This document shows positions 1 through 9,324 of a stretch of DNA of 64,000 nt, piece after piece (positions within the stretch are counted from its first letter, which is position 1; every line of letters starts with the position of its first letter). Origin of the DNA: Cognatundibacterium oligocarboniphilum (lineage in GTDB: Bacteria; Pseudomonadota; Gammaproteobacteria; Burkholderiales; Burkholderiaceae_D). The DNA lies in NCBI RefSeq assembly GCF_013377855.1, contig NZ_JABXYJ010000005.1, forward strand, positions 62,001 through 126,000, given 5' to 3'. The position numbers were made by a program, and so were the translations under genes. The notes beneath the pieces are model-generated. The model did not search any database and was not told the DNA's origin. It saw nothing but the letters and a program-made list of their open reading frames with translations.

Positions 1-129
1 AAATCATTATTGAGCAGGTCGCTTATTTTTCATCCTGATCCGGATGATCGGGCAATTATCAATGGTGAATATGTCAATATGATGACAGCTTTGCATCGTT
101 ATAGGCAGTGCTGCGAAATTTTCATCTGA
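1..129 (+). CDS. Possible 3' end of an unidentified gene cut by the window edge
   Basis: The first frame is open from base 1 to a TGA at 127-129 and encodes 42 residues ending in an aromatic- and cysteine-containing tail (ending CCEIFI). No family is recognised. It may be the C-terminus of a gene starting upstream of the window, or chance, since 42 open codons is not strong evidence. Confidence 0.25.
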   Translation, partial: KSLLSRSLIFHPDPDDRAIINGEYVNMMTALHRYRQCCEIFI

Positions 130-359
130 TGTTTGATGTCCGGTCTGGTTTTTATTGTGCCGAAAATAAAGTGATCAACCTTTAAAATCGTTCAAAATGA
201 ACTGATCGATGATGTTTTGCGTTTATGAGGATGTGCAGCCCTACCGGGAAGGTCATATAATCTTTGCCTTTTGGGATGGCTTTCATCCTCTCGCGGGCGG
301 TCGTCATTTTTTTGCCCTGTTTTGTTTGCGTTTGATTTTTGTGCTGGGATCGCAGGTTT
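130..359. other. Non-coding leader before the patatin-like gene
   Basis: No convincing gene is seen. A TATAAT hexamer lies at 256-261, a plausible -10 box for the patatin-like lipoprotein gene, but no good -35 hexamer stands 16-18 bases upstream. A small inverted repeat, GTTCA-AAA-TGAAC, occupies 190-202. Confidence 0.4.
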
Positions 360-1319
360 ATGTCGATATTTTCTTCACTGAATGCAATGCGTCGGCGCAT
401 TGATGTTTTTCCTATGCTGGTGGCTGCAACCACGGCGCTGATGCTGTCTGCCTGTGGCACGACGCCGCTTGCAACTCAGGGAGCGGTTACGCAGCAAGCC
501 GCGCCGGTAGCGGTGCAAAAAACACCTCGTCCTGTCCGGATCGGACTGGCGCTGGGAGGTGGGGCTGCCCGCGGTTTTGCGCATATCGGCGTGATCAAGG
601 CGCTGGAATCGCAGGGGATTTTTGCTGACGTGATCGTGGGAACCAGTGCGGGCAGTGTTGTCGGAGCCATGTATGCGGCGGGGAATAATGGCTTTGCCCT
701 GCAAAAGATGGCGCTGGAAATGGATGAAGCAACCATTTCTGACTGGTCTTTACCTTTGTTTTCTAAATCCAGTGGTGTTTTAAAGGGCGATGCTTTGCAG
801 GCGTACGTCAATCGCATGGTGAGTCACGTGCCTATTGAAAAATTGAAAAAGCCGTTTGGTGCGGTGGCGACCGATTTGTCCACTGGGCAGGCTGTGTTGT
901 TCCAGAGGGGCAACACTGGCACCGCAGTGCGCGCGTCTTCGGCGGTCCCGGCTGTGTTCCAGCCAGTCAGAATCAATGACCGGCAGTATGTCGATGGCGG
1001 TCTGGTGGCGCCGGTACCAGTCCGGTTTGCGCGTGATATGGGGGCCGATCTGGTAATCGCGGTCAATATTTCCCAGCAGCCAGAAACCCAGAGTGGCAGC
1101 AGTACTATCGATATTCTGCTGCAGACAGTGACCATCATGGGGCAGAGCATTAATCAGTTTGAACTGAAGCAGGCCGATATCGTGATCCGTCCTGAGTTGC
1201 CGAGTATGAAAGGCAGTGATTTTGCAGGGCGCAATCTGGCGATTCTGGCTGGTGAAAAAGCGGCAATGCTGGCGATGCCAGAGTTAAGGCAAAAAATCAG
1301 ACTGTTGCAGGAGCGGTAA
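360..1319 (+). CDS. Patatin-like phospholipase family lipoprotein
   Basis: This is a predicted envelope-anchored serine acyl-hydrolase of the patatin family, RssA-like. From the ATG at 360 the protein has 319 residues. A lipoprotein signal peptide ends in the lipobox LSAC with the acylated Cys at residue 32. The patatin fold follows: a glycine-rich oxyanion motif (GGGAARG near residue 66), the nucleophile elbow GTSAG with Ser96, and the catalytic Asp in DGG near residue 212, so the Ser-Asp dyad is intact. An ATG at 387 would give a more usual 22-residue signal peptide, and a TTG at 339 is also in frame; no candidate has a strong ribosome binding site. It converges on the NlpC/P60 gene. The natural lipid substrate is unknown. 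Confidence 0.85.
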   Translation: MSIFSSLNAMRRRIDVFPMLVAATTALMLSACGTTPLATQGAVTQQAAPVAVQKTPRPVRIGLALGGGAARGFAHIGVIKALESQGIFADVIVGTSAGSVVGAMYAAGNNGFALQKMALEMDEATISDWSLPLFSKSSGVLKGDALQAYVNRMVSHVPIEKLKKPFGAVATDLSTGQAVLFQRGNTGTAVRASSAVPAVFQPVRINDRQYVDGGLVAPVPVRFARDMGADLVIAVNISQQPETQSGSSTIDILLQTVTIMGQSINQFELKQADIVIRPELPSMKGSDFAGRNLAILAGEKAAMLAMPELRQKIRLLQER

Positions 1320-1330
1320 TTGAATGAAAG

Positions 1331-1410
1331 CATACTCCGGGGAGTATGTTTCAGGTGCCAATATTGACACTGGTATCAGGCTGGATTGATTGAAAAGCAG
1401 GGGGAGTATG
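1331..1410. repeat. 80-bp dispersed intergenic repeat, copy A
   Basis: The element starts with CATACTCC (1331-1338) and ends with GGGGGAGTATG (1400-1410), which is its inverted complement. Just inside the left end a second GGAGTATG (1341-1348) forms a compact palindrome with the left end. It begins 11 bases after the patatin-like stop codon, between two convergent genes. The other copies are at 38949-39032, of the same 80-bp core length, and at 45531-45602. The compact palindrome could also help end transcription, although no T-run follows. Confidence 0.6.
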
Positions 1411-1534
1411 TGCGCATCTGTTATGGGGGGCGCTGACTGCCCTCGTAATGAGGACGGAGCATCTGCAGAGTGTTTCCTGAACGCACTATTGATCTGCTTT
1501 TGCCGGAGAGTTGTATCCGGCGAGGTCATCATGA

Positions 1535-2095
1535 TTACTGCTTGGTGTTTTCTTCGCTGATGCGGCGGGCGCCATTAAAGCGTTTTTTCCAGTATGCGAT
1601 ATCCATACTTTCAACACGAATCTGTCCGCCGGCTGATGGCGAGTGGATAAATTTATTGTCACCCAGATAAATACCAACGTGCGAGAAGCCGCGGCGCAAT
1701 GTGTTGTAGAACACCAGGTCGCCGGGTTGCAGATCTTTCTGGTCCACGTTTTCTCCGACGCGGCTGATCTCTGCGGCTGTGCGGGGCAGGTTTTCACCCA
1801 GCGCATCTTTAAACACCAGACGGACGAATCCGCTGCAATCCAGTCCGTTTTCAGGAGTGCTGCCGCCACGCTTGTAGCGGATACCCATGAAATCGATGGC
1901 TCTCATGGTCAGGTCGGCGGCGCGTTGCCGGATTTCCTGTAATTTGCTCAGTGTGGAAGAGGAAGTGTCTGTGCCGGAAGTGAGGGTGTCGGCAGCCGAG
2001 GCGGATTGGCAGAAAGTGGTTTGCAGGGACGCAACGAGCAGCGCTAGGAGCGCAAATCTTTTAAAGTTGATAATCCTGGAAACGTTTCTCTGCAT
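1535..2095 (-). CDS. NlpC/P60 family cell-wall peptidase
   Basis: This is a predicted exported cysteine peptidase that cuts peptide bonds in peptidoglycan stems, like the Spr/MepS group. The 186-residue protein has a basic start, a hydrophobic segment (about residues 13-29) and an ASA-A signal-peptidase site near residue 34. The C-terminal NlpC/P60 domain (about 60-180) carries the expected Cys-His-His residues: Cys87 in LDCSGF, His139 in FSHVGIY, and His151 in FIHSP. There is no lipobox, so a periplasmic enzyme is expected. It is monocistronic and convergent with the patatin-like gene. A weak hairpin (about 1501-1520, GCCGGA/TCCGGC) lies beyond its 3' end but lacks a T-tract. Confidence 0.88.
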   Translation of the reverse strand: MQRNVSRIINFKRFALLALLVASLQTTFCQSASAADTLTSGTDTSSSTLSKLQEIRQRAADLTMRAIDFMGIRYKRGGSTPENGLDCSGFVRLVFKDALGENLPRTAAEISRVGENVDQKDLQPGDLVFYNTLRRGFSHVGIYLGDNKFIHSPSAGGQIRVESMDIAYWKKRFNGARRISEENTKQ

Positions 2096-2269
2096 CTTTG
2101 GGGCCCTGTCCTTGAAAACCGCCCCACTTTAAGCGAAGTTACAAACAATGTAAACCTTTTGACTGCTTCTCTGGTTAATCTGAAAACTCAGGCTGGAAGG
2201 CAAAACTGTTTTTACTCCTGATTATCGATCTCTGGCGTACAATCGCGGCACTTTGACATGGAGGAAAAG

Positions 2270-2677
2270 ATGCAAACCAAACCAATGCTGACTCTGGATG
2301 ATGCGAAAAAAATTGCGGCTGCAGCCGAAGCAGAAGCGAAGGCGAACCAATGGCCGGTGGTCATCGCGATTGTCGATGATGGCGGGCATCTGATGTGGCT
2401 GCAGCGTCTGGATGGCGTGGCGCCGATTTCTGCGCACATTGCACCTGCCAAAGCGGTAACTGCCGCGTTGGGCAAGCGTGAGTCCAAAATTTATGAAGAC
2501 ATTATCAATAATGGTCGTTATTCATTCCTGAGTGCGCCTGTGCTGGAGGGTATGTTGGAAGGCGGCGTACCAATCATGGCAGATGGATTTTGCGTAGGCG
2601 CAGTTGGTGTTTCAGGTGTCAAATCCCAGGAAGATGCACAGATTGCTAAAGCAGGGATTGCAGCACTGGGACTGTAA
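2270..2677 (+). CDS. GlcG/HbpS (DUF336) family protein
   Basis: This small protein of 135 residues belongs to the GlcG/HbpS family. The family is named after the glc operon protein GlcG and the haem-binding HbpS. Typical features are the N-terminal LTLDDAKKI helix, the IVDDGGHL strand motif, the AxAKAxTA helix, and the C-terminal GVSG turn followed by AxAGIAAL. The start is set at 2270 because GGAGG (2260-2264) is spaced five bases from it; the in-frame ATG at 2258 overlaps that site. No glycolate or haem genes flank it, so the ligand cannot be inferred. The family is usually a small single-domain protein and this one is full length. Confidence 0.85.
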   Translation: MQTKPMLTLDDAKKIAAAAEAEAKANQWPVVIAIVDDGGHLMWLQRLDGVAPISAHIAPAKAVTAALGKRESKIYEDIINNGRYSFLSAPVLEGMLEGGVPIMADGFCVGAVGVSGVKSQEDAQIAKAGIAALGL

Positions 2678-2776
2678 TTTGGTTCAAGGCTGCATGGGAT
2701 GATGGCACATTGATCACACCCTCGTGCAGCCGGATGCAATTTGCGGATGATGGCGCAGGATTTCTGCGGCGGGAAT

Positions 2777-2805
2777 TTGCCTGAAAGGCTGTTTCAGGCT
2801 ATAAT
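2777..2805 (+). promoter_or_regulatory. Sigma-70-type promoter of carAB
   Basis: TTGCCT (2777-2782) and TATAAT (2800-2805) are separated by 17 bases. Transcription would begin near 2812, leaving a leader of about 148 bases before carA. GCTGCG (2880-2885) and CGCAGC (2930-2935) in that leader could pair, so leader control is possible but not shown. Confidence 0.65.
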
Positions 2806-2959
2806 TCGAGGGTTTAACTAATCCGAAATCTCGCCGTAGCGCCTACCCAAATTCACATCGCTCCATTATCTTTTTTCAGGCTGCGCGGCAACTTTGCTCG
2901 GCCTGGGGAAAACGACAGCTTGGGGCGTCGCAGCGGCGGTAACAATACAGGAGTTGCCC

Positions 2960-4123
2960 TTGCTGCCCATTCCGCAGTCCCTTCTTCGTTCCGGCCAGGA
3001 CACCGCGATACTTGCTCTTGCAGATGGAACCATTTTCACAGGATATGCGATCGGCGCTGCCGGTCATACTGTCGGCGAAGTGGTTTTCAATACCTCGATG
3101 ACAGGCTATCAGGAAATTCTGACTGACCCCAGCTATAGTTCCCAGATCGTCACGCTGACCTACCCGCATATCGGCAATACCGGCATCAATGCCGAAGACG
3201 TTGAGTCTGACAAAATCCACTCTGCCGGCCTGATCATTAAAGACCTGCCTTTGCTGGTGTCCAATTTCCGTTCCGAATCCTCCCTTTCCGATTATCTGAA
3301 ATCTCAGAACATCGTCGCGATTGCCGGTATTGATACCCGCAAACTGACGCGCATCCTGCGTGAAAAAGGTGCGCAGGGCGGTGCGATTCTGGTGGGGGAT
3401 GATGCGGAAAAAGCGATCGCGCTAGCAAAATCTTTCCCGGGACTGTCCGGCATGGATCTGGCGAAAGTCGTATCGGCCAAACAGGCATATCAATGGACCG
3501 AGTCTGAGTGGAAGCTTGGTGAGGGTTACGGTCAGCTCACCAATCCGAAATTCCACGTCGTTGCTTTTGATTTCGGCGTGAAGCGCAACATCCTGCGCAT
3601 GCTGGCTGAGCGCGGTTGCAAGGTCACTGTGCTGCCGGCGCAATCAAATGCTGCTGATGTGCTGGCGTTAAATCCTGATGGCGTATTTTTATCGAATGGT
3701 CCCGGCGATCCTGAGCCTTGTGATTATGCGATCGCTGCTGCGAGAGAATTGATCGAAAAAGGCATTCCGACTTTCGGCATTTGTCTGGGGCATCAGATTA
3801 TGGCGCTGGCTTCCGGTGCGAAAACACTCAAGATGAAATTTGGTCACCACGGCGCAAACCATCCGGTGCAGGATCTGGATACGAAACAAGTATTGATCAC
3901 CTCGCAAAATCATGGTTTTGCAGTTGATGCGGCTTCCTTGCCTGCAAATTGCCGTGTCACGCACGTGTCTTTGTTTGATGGTTCGTTACAAGGTTTTGCG
4001 CGTACTGATAAACCAGCTTTCTGCTTCCAGGGGCATCCTGAAGCGTCTCCGGGTCCGCACGACATTTCCTACCTGTTTGATCGCTTCACCGCATTGATGA
4101 CCACGGCAAAAACAGGAGAATAA
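2960..4123 (+). CDS. carA: Carbamoyl-phosphate synthase small subunit
   Basis: This is the glutaminase subunit of carbamoyl-phosphate synthase: it hydrolyses glutamine and passes ammonia to CarB for arginine and pyrimidine synthesis. The TTG at 2960 is chosen because AGGAG (2949-2953) lies six bases upstream and because CarA proteins start close to this LPIPQSLL region. This gives 387 residues, the usual size. The N-terminal CPSase small-chain domain spans about residues 5-140. The class I glutamine amidotransferase domain has the nucleophile Cys275 in GICLGHQ and the partner residues His359 and Glu361 in GHPEASPG, so the triad is complete. carB starts four bases after the carA stop codon, so the two are co-transcribed. 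Confidence 0.96.
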   Translation: MLPIPQSLLRSGQDTAILALADGTIFTGYAIGAAGHTVGEVVFNTSMTGYQEILTDPSYSSQIVTLTYPHIGNTGINAEDVESDKIHSAGLIIKDLPLLVSNFRSESSLSDYLKSQNIVAIAGIDTRKLTRILREKGAQGGAILVGDDAEKAIALAKSFPGLSGMDLAKVVSAKQAYQWTESEWKLGEGYGQLTNPKFHVVAFDFGVKRNILRMLAERGCKVTVLPAQSNAADVLALNPDGVFLSNGPGDPEPCDYAIAAARELIEKGIPTFGICLGHQIMALASGAKTLKMKFGHHGANHPVQDLDTKQVLITSQNHGFAVDAASLPANCRVTHVSLFDGSLQGFARTDKPAFCFQGHPEASPGPHDISYLFDRFTALMTTAKTGE

Positions 4124-4126
4124 TAA

Positions 4127-7100
4127 ATGCCAAAACGTACAGACTTAAAAAGCATATTAATCATCGGCGCTGGTCCTATCATTATTGGACAGGCTTGCGA
4201 ATTCGATTACTCCGGTGCGCAGGCGTGTAAGGCTTTGCGCGAGGAAGGTTATCGCGTCATTCTGGTCAACAGCAATCCGGCGACCATCATGACCGACCCG
4301 GAAATGGCCGATGTGACTTACATCGAACCGATTACCTGGCAGGTGGTTGAACGCATTATCGCCAAGGAAAAACCAGATGCTATTCTGCCGACCATGGGTG
4401 GACAAACTGCGCTGAACTGCGCGCTCGATCTGTGGCGCAACGGTGTGCTCGATAAATACAAAGTTGAGCTGATCGGCGCAACGCCTGAGGCGATTGATAA
4501 AGCAGAAGACCGACTGAAATTCAAGAATGCGATGACCAAAATTGGTTTGGGTTCTGCCCGTTCCGGCGTTGCGCATTCGATGGATGAAGCTTGGGCAGTA
4601 CAAAAGGATGTTGGCTTCCCGGTTATCATTCGTCCTTCGTTCACGATGGGCGGCACCGGTGGCGGCATTGCGTACAATCCGGAAGAATTCGAAACGATTT
4701 GCAAGCGCGGTCTGGAAGCATCGCCGACCAATGAATTGCTGATTGAAGAATCGCTGATCGGCTGGAAAGAATATGAGATGGAAGTCGTGCGCGACAAGGC
4801 GGACAACTGCATCATCGTCTGCTCCATCGAAAATCTGGATCCGATGGGCGTACACACTGGTGACTCAATCACTGTTGCTCCGGCACAAACGCTGACGGAT
4901 AAAGAGTATCAGATCATGCGTAATGCCTCGTTGGCAGTATTGCGTGAAATCGGTGTTGATACTGGTGGTTCCAACGTGCAGTTCTCGGTCAATCCGGCTG
5001 ATGGACGTATGATTGTCATTGAAATGAATCCACGCGTCTCGCGTTCGTCAGCATTGGCATCGAAAGCAACCGGTTTTCCGATCGCTAAAATCGCGGCGAA
5101 ACTGGCAGTCGGTTTCACGCTCGACGAGTTGCGCAACGAAATCACCGGTGGAGCAACGCCGGCGTCGTTCGAACCGTCAATTGACTATGTTGTGACCAAG
5201 ATTCCACGCTTCGCATTCGAGAAATTTCCACAGGCAGATAATCGCCTGACGACGCAAATGAAATCCGTTGGTGAAGTGATGGCAATTGGCCGCACTTTCC
5301 AGGAATCTTTTCAGAAGGCCTTGCGCGGTCTCGAAGTTGGCGTCGATGGCATGAACGAAAAAACCCAGGATCGCGAAATTCTGGAAAAAGAACTGGGTGA
5401 GCCTGGCCCGGATCGTATCTGGTATGTGGGTGATGCCTTTGCTCAAGGTTTTACTATGGAGGAGGTGCATCAACTGACGCACATCGATCCTTGGTTCCTG
5501 GTGCAGATCAAAGATATTGTCGATATCGAATTGTGGCTGGATGAACAAAGTCTGGATAGCATCGATAAAGACATGATGCTGACGCTGAAGAAAAAAGGTT
5601 TCTCTGATCGTCGTCTCGCCAAACTGCTGAAAACCACGGACACGGCTATCCGTGAAAAACGCCGGGCCCTGAACGTGCGTCCGGTGTACAAGCGCGTGGA
5701 TACCTGTGCCGGCGAATTTGCAACGAATACTGCTTACATGTATTCGACGTACGAGGAAGAGTGCGAATCAAATCCGACCGACAAGAAGAAAATTATGGTG
5801 TTGGGCGGTGGTCCTAACCGTATCGGCCAGGGTATTGAGTTCGATTATTGCTGTGTGCATGCAGCATTCGCGATGCGTGAAGACGGCTACGAAACCATCA
5901 TGGTGAACTGTAATCCGGAAACTGTATCGACAGATTACGACACCTCTGATCGTTTGTATTTCGAGCCGCTGACGCTGGAAGATGTGCTGGAAATCGTCGA
6001 TAAGGAAAAACCAGTCGGCGTCATCGTGCAATATGGCGGTCAGACACCTTTGAAGCTGGCACTTGACCTGGAAGCGAACGGCGTACCTATCGTCGGTACT
6101 TCTCCCGACATGATCGACGCGGCGGAAGATCGCGAGCGTTTCCAGAAAATGTTGCAGGAGCTTGGCTTGCGCCAGCCGCCAAACCGCACCGCACGTACTG
6201 AAGCAGAGGCACTCGCGCTGGCGCAGGAAATTGGTTATCCGCTGGTGGTGCGTCCATCTTATGTACTTGGTGGACGTGCAATGGAAATCGTGCATGAGCA
6301 ACGCGATCTGGAGCGCTACATGCGTGAAGCGGTCAAGGTATCACATGATTCTCCCGTATTGCTGGATCGTTTCTTAAATGATGCGATTGAGGTTGATGTC
6401 GATTGTTTGTCAGACGGTAATCGTACTTTCATCGGTGGTGTCATGGAGCACATCGAGCAGGCTGGTGTTCACTCTGGTGATTCTGCGTGCTCCTTGCCAC
6501 CATATTCTCTGTCCCAAGAAACGATTGCGGAACTCAAACGCCAGACCGCGCTGATGGCAAAAGGCCTGAACGTAGTCGGTTTGATGAACGTGCAGTTCGC
6601 TATTCAGCACAAAGAGGGGCAGGACGTAGTATTTGTGCTGGAAGTCAATCCACGTGCTTCGCGTACTGTTCCTTATGTATCGAAAGCAACCGGCTTGCAA
6701 CTGGCCAAAATAGCGGCGCGCTGCATGGTTGGTCAGTCGCTGGATTCGCAAGGTATCGGTGCAGAAGTGGTGCCGCCGTATTTCAGTGTGAAGGAAGCGG
6801 TATTCCCGTTCGTGAAATTCCCCGGCGTCGATACGATTCTCGGACCTGAGATGAAATCGACCGGTGAAGTCATGGGCGTGGGCAAGACCTTCGGCGAAGC
6901 TTTTGTGAAATCACAACTGGGAGCCGGTGTGAAGTTGCCAACTTCCGGCAAAGTTTTCCTGAGCATCAAAAACAGCGATAAGCCGCGCGGCGTCAAAGTG
7001 GCCAAAGATCTGGTCGAGCTGGGCTTCTCTGTTGTTGCGACCAGAGGGACGGCTGCGGCGATTGCAGCGGAAGGAATTCCGGTGTCTGTTGTCAATAAAG

Positions 7101-7345
7101 TGGTGGAAGGTCGCCCGCACGTTGTTGATATGATCAAAAATAATGAAATTGCTCTGGTCATCAACACCGTCGAGGAAAAACGTAATGCGATTACCGATTC
7201 CCGTGCAATCCGCACTTCAGCACTGATTGCGCGTGCAACTACCTTTACCACGATTGCCGGTGCAGAGGCGGCGGTTGAAGGTATGCGTTATTTGAACGAA
7301 TTGCATGTTTATGATTTACAAGGCTTGCATAAGACCTTAAACTGA
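4127..7345 (+). CDS. carB: Carbamoyl-phosphate synthase large subunit
   Basis: This is the synthetase subunit: it makes carbamoyl phosphate from bicarbonate, ammonia and two ATP. At 1072 residues it is full length, with the two homologous halves typical of CarB. Each half has a pre-ATP-grasp nucleotide-binding region ([17 protein letters not shown] near residue 15 and [15 protein letters not shown] near 560) and an ATP-grasp domain ([18 protein letters not shown] and [18 protein letters not shown]). The oligomerisation region lies between the halves. The last roughly 130 residues are the MGS-like allosteric domain that in enterobacteria binds UMP and ornithine. A terminator-like hairpin follows. 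Start ATG 4127 is preceded by GGAGAA at the end of carA. Confidence 0.97.
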   Translation: MPKRTDLKSILIIGAGPIIIGQACEFDYSGAQACKALREEGYRVILVNSNPATIMTDPEMADVTYIEPITWQVVERIIAKEKPDAILPTMGGQTALNCALDLWRNGVLDKYKVELIGATPEAIDKAEDRLKFKNAMTKIGLGSARSGVAHSMDEAWAVQKDVGFPVIIRPSFTMGGTGGGIAYNPEEFETICKRGLEASPTNELLIEESLIGWKEYEMEVVRDKADNCIIVCSIENLDPMGVHTGDSITVAPAQTLTDKEYQIMRNASLAVLREIGVDTGGSNVQFSVNPADGRMIVIEMNPRVSRSSALASKATGFPIAKIAAKLAVGFTLDELRNEITGGATPASFEPSIDYVVTKIPRFAFEKFPQADNRLTTQMKSVGEVMAIGRTFQESFQKALRGLEVGVDGMNEKTQDREILEKELGEPGPDRIWYVGDAFAQGFTMEEVHQLTHIDPWFLVQIKDIVDIELWLDEQSLDSIDKDMMLTLKKKGFSDRRLAKLLKTTDTAIREKRRALNVRPVYKRVDTCAGEFATNTAYMYSTYEEECESNPTDKKKIMVLGGGPNRIGQGIEFDYCCVHAAFAMREDGYETIMVNCNPETVSTDYDTSDRLYFEPLTLEDVLEIVDKEKPVGVIVQYGGQTPLKLALDLEANGVPIVGTSPDMIDAAEDRERFQKMLQELGLRQPPNRTARTEAEALALAQEIGYPLVVRPSYVLGGRAMEIVHEQRDLERYMREAVKVSHDSPVLLDRFLNDAIEVDVDCLSDGNRTFIGGVMEHIEQAGVHSGDSACSLPPYSLSQETIAELKRQTALMAKGLNVVGLMNVQFAIQHKEGQDVVFVLEVNPRASRTVPYVSKATGLQLAKIAARCMVGQSLDSQGIGAEVVPPYFSVKEAVFPFVKFPGVDTILGPEMKSTGEVMGVGKTFGEAFVKSQLGAGVKLPTSGKVFLSIKNSDKPRGVKVAKDLVELGFSVVATRGTAAAIAAEGIPVSVVNKVVEGRPHVVDMIKNNEIALVINTVEEKRNAITDSRAIRTSALIARATTFTTIAGAEAAVEGMRYLNELHVYDLQGLHKTLN

Positions 7346-7356
7346 CGCAAACAAGG

Positions 7357-7387
7357 GTGCCGGTAGTTTTTCCGGCACTGAATTTTT
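7357..7387 (+). terminator. Intrinsic terminator after carAB
   Basis: A seven-base stem GTGCCGG (7357-7363) pairs with CCGGCAC (7372-7378) across an eight-base loop. A short T-rich stretch follows (7383-7387). It lies 12 bases beyond the carB stop codon. Confidence 0.65.
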
Positions 7388-7389
7388 GA

Positions 7390-7446
7390 TACAGAGGTCA
7401 CAAAAGGCATAGTGTTAATTATGTCGGCTGTGACCTCTGTATTTTT
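7390..7446 (+). promoter_or_regulatory. 13-bp perfect inverted repeat in the greA leader (attenuator or operator)
   Basis: TACAGAGGTCACA (7390-7402) and its exact complement (7429-7441) flank a 26-base spacer and are followed by five T residues. As RNA this is a terminator-like hairpin ending 22 bases before the greA ATG. As DNA it could be an operator: a candidate promoter, TTGATA (7386-7391) with CATAGT (7408-7413) 16 bases on, overlaps the left arm. E. coli greA is known to have a leader with a terminator (GraL); sequence homology to that is not claimed. Confidence 0.5.
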
Positions 7447-7467
7447 ACTTTGATCAATGTGAATAAT

Positions 7468-7944
7468 ATGAGTACAGTGCCTATCACCAAGTTTGGTGCA
7501 GAATTGTTAAAGCAGGAATTGCACAATTTGAAAACAAAGGAGCGTCCTGCCGTTATTAATGCGATTGCAGAGGCTCGCGCTCAGGGTGACCTGTCTGAAA
7601 ATGCGGAGTATGATGCGGCGAAAGAGCGCCAGGCGTTTATTGAAGGTCGCATTGCAGAACTGGAGGGAAAGCTGGGGTCTGCGCAGGTTATTGATCCGGC
7701 TACGCTGGATGCGGAAGGTCGTGTGGTGTTTGGTTCAACAGTGCATCTTGAAGACCTGGAGAACGAACAGAAAGTCAGTTATCAGATCGTTGGCGAAGAT
7801 GAGGCGGATATTAAGCTCAGCAAGGTTTCTATCACATCTCCGATTGCGCGCGCATTGATCGGCAAATATGCCGGAGATGTGGTCGGTGTTCAGGCACCGG
7901 CCGGTATTCGTGAATATGAAGTGCTGGAAGTGTTGTACGTCTGA
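7468..7944 (+). CDS. greA: Transcription elongation factor GreA
   Basis: GreA enters the secondary channel of backtracked RNA polymerase and stimulates cleavage of the nascent transcript. The protein has 158 residues, the standard length. The N-terminal antiparallel coiled coil (about residues 8-75) carries the conserved tip DLSENAEYDAAKE with the acidic pair Asp41 and Glu44. The C-terminal FKBP-like domain (about 82-158) ends in YEVLEV. The start at 7468 matches the usual MSTVPITKFGAE beginning; an in-frame TTG at 7450 is less likely. No clear Shine-Dalgarno sequence is present, which makes the long inverted repeat just upstream more noteworthy. Confidence 0.96.
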   Translation: MSTVPITKFGAELLKQELHNLKTKERPAVINAIAEARAQGDLSENAEYDAAKERQAFIEGRIAELEGKLGSAQVIDPATLDAEGRVVFGSTVHLEDLENEQKVSYQIVGEDEADIKLSKVSITSPIARALIGKYAGDVVGVQAPAGIREYEVLEVLYV

Positions 7945-7994
7945 TCTTGTCCGTTTTTGAACGCTATGCGAATGAGTAAAAAGGTATAGCGGTT

Positions 7995-8019
7995 AAGAAA
8001 AACCCGGCTTGCGCCGGGT
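7995..8019 (-). terminator. Intrinsic terminator of yhbY
   Basis: ACCCGGC (8002-8008) pairs with GCCGGGT (8013-8019) around a TTGC loop. Read leftward, the stem is followed by TTTTCTT, a good T-tract for yhbY. Read rightward there is no T-tract, so it serves greA poorly. Confidence 0.75.
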
Positions 8020-8052
8020 CATCTTGTCTGTGGCAGATGCCTGATTGCTTTG

Positions 8053-8526
8053 CTATTTCCCCAAAGACGATTTCTTCATGCTGGCCTGACGGGGTTTGGC
8101 GCGTTTGACATTGCCACCCTGAGTAACACGTTCGTTACCTTTAACCATCACTTTGGAAACAGTCGGTTTTTTGGTGCCGCTGGCACTGGGTTTCACGATC
8201 GTGACTTCGCGCAGGCCTTTTCCCTTTTTAACCAGCTTGGTTTCTTTGATATTGTCGGTTTTGGGGCGATAAATTACCAGAAGCTTGCCGATGTGCTGAA
8301 CCGGTGCTGCCTTCAGTTCTGCGCAGATTGCGTCGTACATGGCGATACGTGCTTCGCGGTCATCACCAAAAACCCGGACTTTCATTAGTCCATGTGCATT
8401 GAGGCCAGCATCGATTTCCTTGAGCACGGCAGGTGTCAGTCCAGCTTCACCGATCAATACAATCGGTTTTAATGCATGGGCTTCGGATCTGAGTTCGCTT
8501 CTTTCGGCGGGCGTAAGTTTTAACAT
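8053..8526 (-). CDS. yhbY: YhbY (CRS1/YhbY) family RNA-binding ribosome assembly protein
   Basis: YhbY proteins bind pre-50S ribosomal particles. Here the CRM domain fills residues 1-95, with the IGEAGLT loop (the GxxG-like RNA-binding region), the DDREAR segment and a GKLLVIYRP strand. A basic tail of about 60 residues (KKGKGLREV to the C-terminus) extends beyond the roughly 97-residue E. coli protein and probably adds RNA contacts. The ATG at 8526 has AAGGAA seven bases upstream; a longer TTG start at 8541 overlaps that site. It diverges from rlmE across about 30 bases, and yhbY-rlmE-ftsH is a conserved neighbourhood in proteobacteria. Confidence 0.93.
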   Translation of the reverse strand: MLKLTPAERSELRSEAHALKPIVLIGEAGLTPAVLKEIDAGLNAHGLMKVRVFGDDREARIAMYDAICAELKAAPVQHIGKLLVIYRPKTDNIKETKLVKKGKGLREVTIVKPSASGTKKPTVSKVMVKGNERVTQGGNVKRAKPRQASMKKSSLGK

Positions 8527-8558
8527 AATAATTCCTTTCAAGGCTGTATTTTACGCGA

Positions 8559-9203
8559 ATGGCAAAAAATAAATTCAATCAAAATTGGGTCCACGATCAT
8601 ATTAACGATCCTTACGTGAAGCTGGCACAAAAAGAGGGTTACCGTGCGCGCGCTGTTTATAAGCTGAAAGAGATTGATGAGGCTGAAAAACTGATCCGGC
8701 CGGGACAGGTGATTGTGGATCTGGGTGCAACACCGGGTAGTTGGTCTCAGTATGTCAGAAACAAGCTCGCTGGCAAGGAAGGTGGGGGGATTCTGGGAGA
8801 AATATTTGCTCTGGACCTGTTGCCAATGGAGCCGATTGCGGATGTCCAGTTTATTCAGGGAGATTTCCGTGAGGACGAAGTTCTGGATCAGCTGGAATCA
8901 AAACTCATGGGACGAAAGGTGGATCTTGTCTTATCGGATATGGCGCCCAATTTGTCAGGAAATTCGACGGTGGATGCGGCTCGTGTGGAATACATCATTG
9001 AGCTCGCGATTGCTTTTGCGCGCGCGCACTTAAAGCCCGGCGGCTCTTTACTGGTCAAGTGTTTTCATGGACCAAGTTACAATAATATTGTCAATATGTT
9101 TAAGGATGAGTTCAAACTCGTCATGAATAAAAAACCTAAAGCGAGCAAGGACAAATCATCGGAGATATTTTTACTTGGAAAAGGTTTAAAACATCCGGAA
9201 TGA
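8559..9203 (+). CDS. rlmE: 23S rRNA (uridine-2'-O)-methyltransferase RlmE
   Basis: RlmE (FtsJ/RrmJ) methylates the 2'-hydroxyl of U2552 in the A-loop of 23S rRNA on the 50S subunit and in enterobacteria is heat-inducible. The 214-residue Rossmann methyltransferase has the SAM loop [12 protein letters not shown] near residue 53 and the complete catalytic tetrad: Lys35, Asp127 in SDMAPN, Lys167 in LVKCF, and Glu202 in SSEIFL. An insert, GKEGGG, near residue 73 makes it slightly longer than the E. coli protein. ftsH lies 121 bases downstream in the same direction. Confidence 0.96.
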   Translation: MAKNKFNQNWVHDHINDPYVKLAQKEGYRARAVYKLKEIDEAEKLIRPGQVIVDLGATPGSWSQYVRNKLAGKEGGGILGEIFALDLLPMEPIADVQFIQGDFREDEVLDQLESKLMGRKVDLVLSDMAPNLSGNSTVDAARVEYIIELAIAFARAHLKPGGSLLVKCFHGPSYNNIVNMFKDEFKLVMNKKPKASKDKSSEIFLLGKGLKHPE

Positions 9204-9214
9204 CTGATTTTGCA

Positions 9215-9243
9215 CTTGATAATCGTCAATGCTGACAGCATAT
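9215..9243 (+). promoter_or_regulatory. Candidate heat-shock (sigma-32) promoter of ftsH
   Basis: CTTGAT (9215-9220) and CAGCATAT (9236-9243) are 15 bases apart. They resemble the sigma-32 consensus CTTGAA with CCCCATNT. The gene downstream is a classical sigma-32 target. Two positions of the -10 box and one of the -35 box deviate. Confidence 0.35.
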
Positions 9244-9324
9244 GCCAACTAGCAAGCTCTGCCCAATGGGGGTAGAATGAATGATTACGTATCAAATGGC
9301 GCTTAGAGCGTCCAAGGAGTTCTC

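Noticed and set aside
1501-1520. GCCGGA/TCCGGC hairpin beyond the NlpC/P60 gene as its terminator
   Set aside because: The stem is short, the loop is eight bases and no T-tract follows on the minus strand.
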